Origin: an uncultured Erysipelotrichaceae bacterium
Lineage (GTDB): Bacteria > Bacillota_I > Bacilli_A > Erysipelotrichales > Erysipelotrichaceae
Direction: 5' to 3'
Assembly: GCA_937900565.1 (NCBI GenBank)
Contig: CALCFG010000163.1
Span: 1 to 6,108 of the forward strand
DNA: 6,108 nucleotides
A model generated the notes under the pieces. The model had not been told where the DNA came from, searched no databases, and saw nothing but the letters and a program-made list of their open reading frames with translations. A program made the translations under genes and the position numbers. Positions 5,378 to 6,108 of this stretch are shown here, piece after piece (within the stretch, counting starts at the first letter, position 1; every line of letters begins with the position of its first letter).

Positions 5378-5644
5378 ATGGCAAATATTAAATCTAATCA
5401 AAAAAGAGCATTAACAAATGAACAAGCTCGTTTAGCTCATAATGCACAACGTACAGAATTAAAAACTGCAATTAAAAACGTATTAGTTGCTGTTAATAAT
5501 AAAGATGTTGAAGGTGCAAAAGCAGCTTATAACGTAGCTAACCAAAAATTAGATAAAGCTGTGGTTAATAACGTTAAACATAAAAACTATGCTGCGCGTC
5601 AAAAATCACGTTTAGCTCAAGCAATCAATACATTAGAAGCTTAA
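5378..5644 (+). CDS. rpsT: 30S ribosomal protein S20
   Basis: S20 is a primary 16S rRNA-binding protein of the small ribosomal subunit. The 88-residue product begins MANIKSNQKRALTNEQARL, the typical S20 N-terminus, and is basic, Ala/Lys-rich and helical throughout, with the conserved HKNYAARQKSRLAQAI near the end. The start at 5378 is chosen because an upstream in-frame ATG (5366) overlaps the Shine-Dalgarno GGAGG (5368-5372). The gene is monocistronic, with its own promoter and a strong terminator, and is divergent from fmt-lepA. rpsT near lepA is a common arrangement in Bacillota. Confidence 0.97.
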   Translation: MANIKSNQKRALTNEQARLAHNAQRTELKTAIKNVLVAVNNKDVEGAKAAYNVANQKLDKAVVNNVKHKNYAARQKSRLAQAINTLEA

Positions 5645-5667
5645 TTAATATATTATTGATTTACTAG

Positions 5668-5709
5668 TAAACAAATAAAACCGGATTAATTCCGGTTTTT
5701 ATTTGTTTA
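5668..5709. terminator. Bidirectional rpsT terminator
   Basis: CCGGA (5681-5685) pairs with TCCGG (5691-5695). The stem extends through AAAA/TTTT and, past one bulged T (5700), through TAAACAAAT (5668-5676) with ATTTGTTTA (5701-5709). The T-rich 3' arm serves as the U-tract for rpsT, and the mirror image would serve the minus-strand GyrI remnant. Confidence 0.85.
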
Positions 5710-5724
5710 GGAGTAACGATTGTT

Positions 5725-5968
5725 TTATCTGTTATTTAGCAATTTCATTATTGGATGTCGAATAACAGTTTTTAATTTCTCGCTTGAAGCTTTCCGCGGA
5801 CAGCTCAAGTAAATTTCATGTTGGTAACGGAAATCAGTTATATCTAATGCATACCCTTTTTTAGCTATGTAGTCATGCATTTCCGTTAATTGTATGCGGT
5901 TTAGCATCATACGAACCAATGTGCATGCATTGCATACATAAACCTTCATATAGCTAAAAAATCAACTT
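5725..5968 (-). pseudogene. GyrI-like domain protein, C-terminal remnant with frameshift and stop
   Basis: The end of a GyrI-like small-molecule-binding domain is readable in two frames. From about 5968 one frame gives a TAG stop (5956-5954), then LYEGLCMQCMHIGSYDAKPH and TIN to about 5885. This corresponds to the EGLCVQ..HxGxYDDEP motif common in the family. At about 5884 the homology shifts by one base into the frame reading EMHDYIAKKGY...EIYLSCPRKASSEKLKTVIRHP, the family's terminal YLSDPRK..PEKLKT motif, and ends at a normal stop. The usual Asp of that motif is Cys here. An ATG at 5949 opens a 74-codon frame, but its first 22 codons are out of register with the family. The N-terminal part of the domain is missing or unrecognisable. 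Proteins with this domain bind drugs or act as DNA gyrase inhibitor-like factors; this copy should be non-functional unless the shift is a sequencing error. Confidence 0.7.
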
Positions 5969-6108
5969 AAAATAAATCTTGTTTTTTTATGGGTTGCTTC
6001 ATAAGCGCCAAATTAAAATCATCAATCGTTATAAAATCAGCAAACGAATTAAAGAAATAATCTAAAATTTTCTTTTAGGGAGTGCTTTCATTCCTTATTA
6101 AGCAATGA
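5969..6108 (-). other. Unassigned stretch, probably degenerate coding sequence
   Basis: No complete gene is visible here. On the minus strand one frame, between a TAA near 6078 and a TAA near 5970, reads like real protein (ILDYFFNSFADFITIDDFNL, then ALMKQPIKKQDLF and stop), but it has no plausible start. The frame upstream of it is interrupted. It may be the tail of a gene broken by a frameshift, or a further fragment of the neighbouring GyrI-like pseudogene, although the spacing does not fit an intact GyrI-like protein. I cannot name a family. Confidence 0.3.

Noticed and set aside
1..6108. CRISPR array or long tandem repeats
   Set aside because: No regularly spaced repeats were found in reading the window.

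Overview
The window looks like the chromosome of an AT-rich Gram-positive bacterium (Bacillota). The evidence is strong AGGAGG ribosome binding sites, AT-rich codon choice, U-tailed terminators and the LepA, Fmt and S20 sequences. The Fmt and LepA wording reminds me of Erysipelotrichia-type organisms, but that is an impression, not a measurement. Tryptophans are read from TGG, so the standard code suffices.

The left part (1 to about 2400) is accessory DNA. Bases 1-51 look like the terminal end of an insertion sequence whose promoter points out of the window. It abuts a large serine recombinase that has lost its catalytic N-terminus (52-1061, +). Converging on its 3' end is a DUF3800 gene (1000-1689, -). 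That gene is preceded by a structured leader of about 97 nt (1701-1797, -) with its own promoter and an intrinsic terminator that ends just before the ribosome binding site. Divergently, a second promoter with a perfect dyad drives a small operon: two single-helix membrane peptides of 39 and 31 residues, missed by ordinary gene length cut-offs, then a 62-residue ribbon-helix-helix-type regulator. A minus-strand promoter between the two peptide genes would make an RNA antisense to the first, which recalls type I toxin-antitoxin loci.

The right part (about 2400-5710) is core chromosome. fmt and lepA form a translation-related operon on the minus strand, sharing a bidirectional terminator with the accessory operon. 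They are divergent from rpsT (ribosomal protein S20). The divergent intergenic region contains a GAAC-N4-GTTC dyad that matches the Gram-positive LexA box pattern.

Beyond the rpsT terminator lies a decayed GyrI-like domain gene (5725-5968, -) with a frameshift and an in-frame stop. It is followed by about 140 bases of unassigned, probably also degenerate, sequence.

The best candidate for something unusual is the DUF3800 gene with its structured, self-terminating leader RNA, beside the membrane-peptide and regulator operon.
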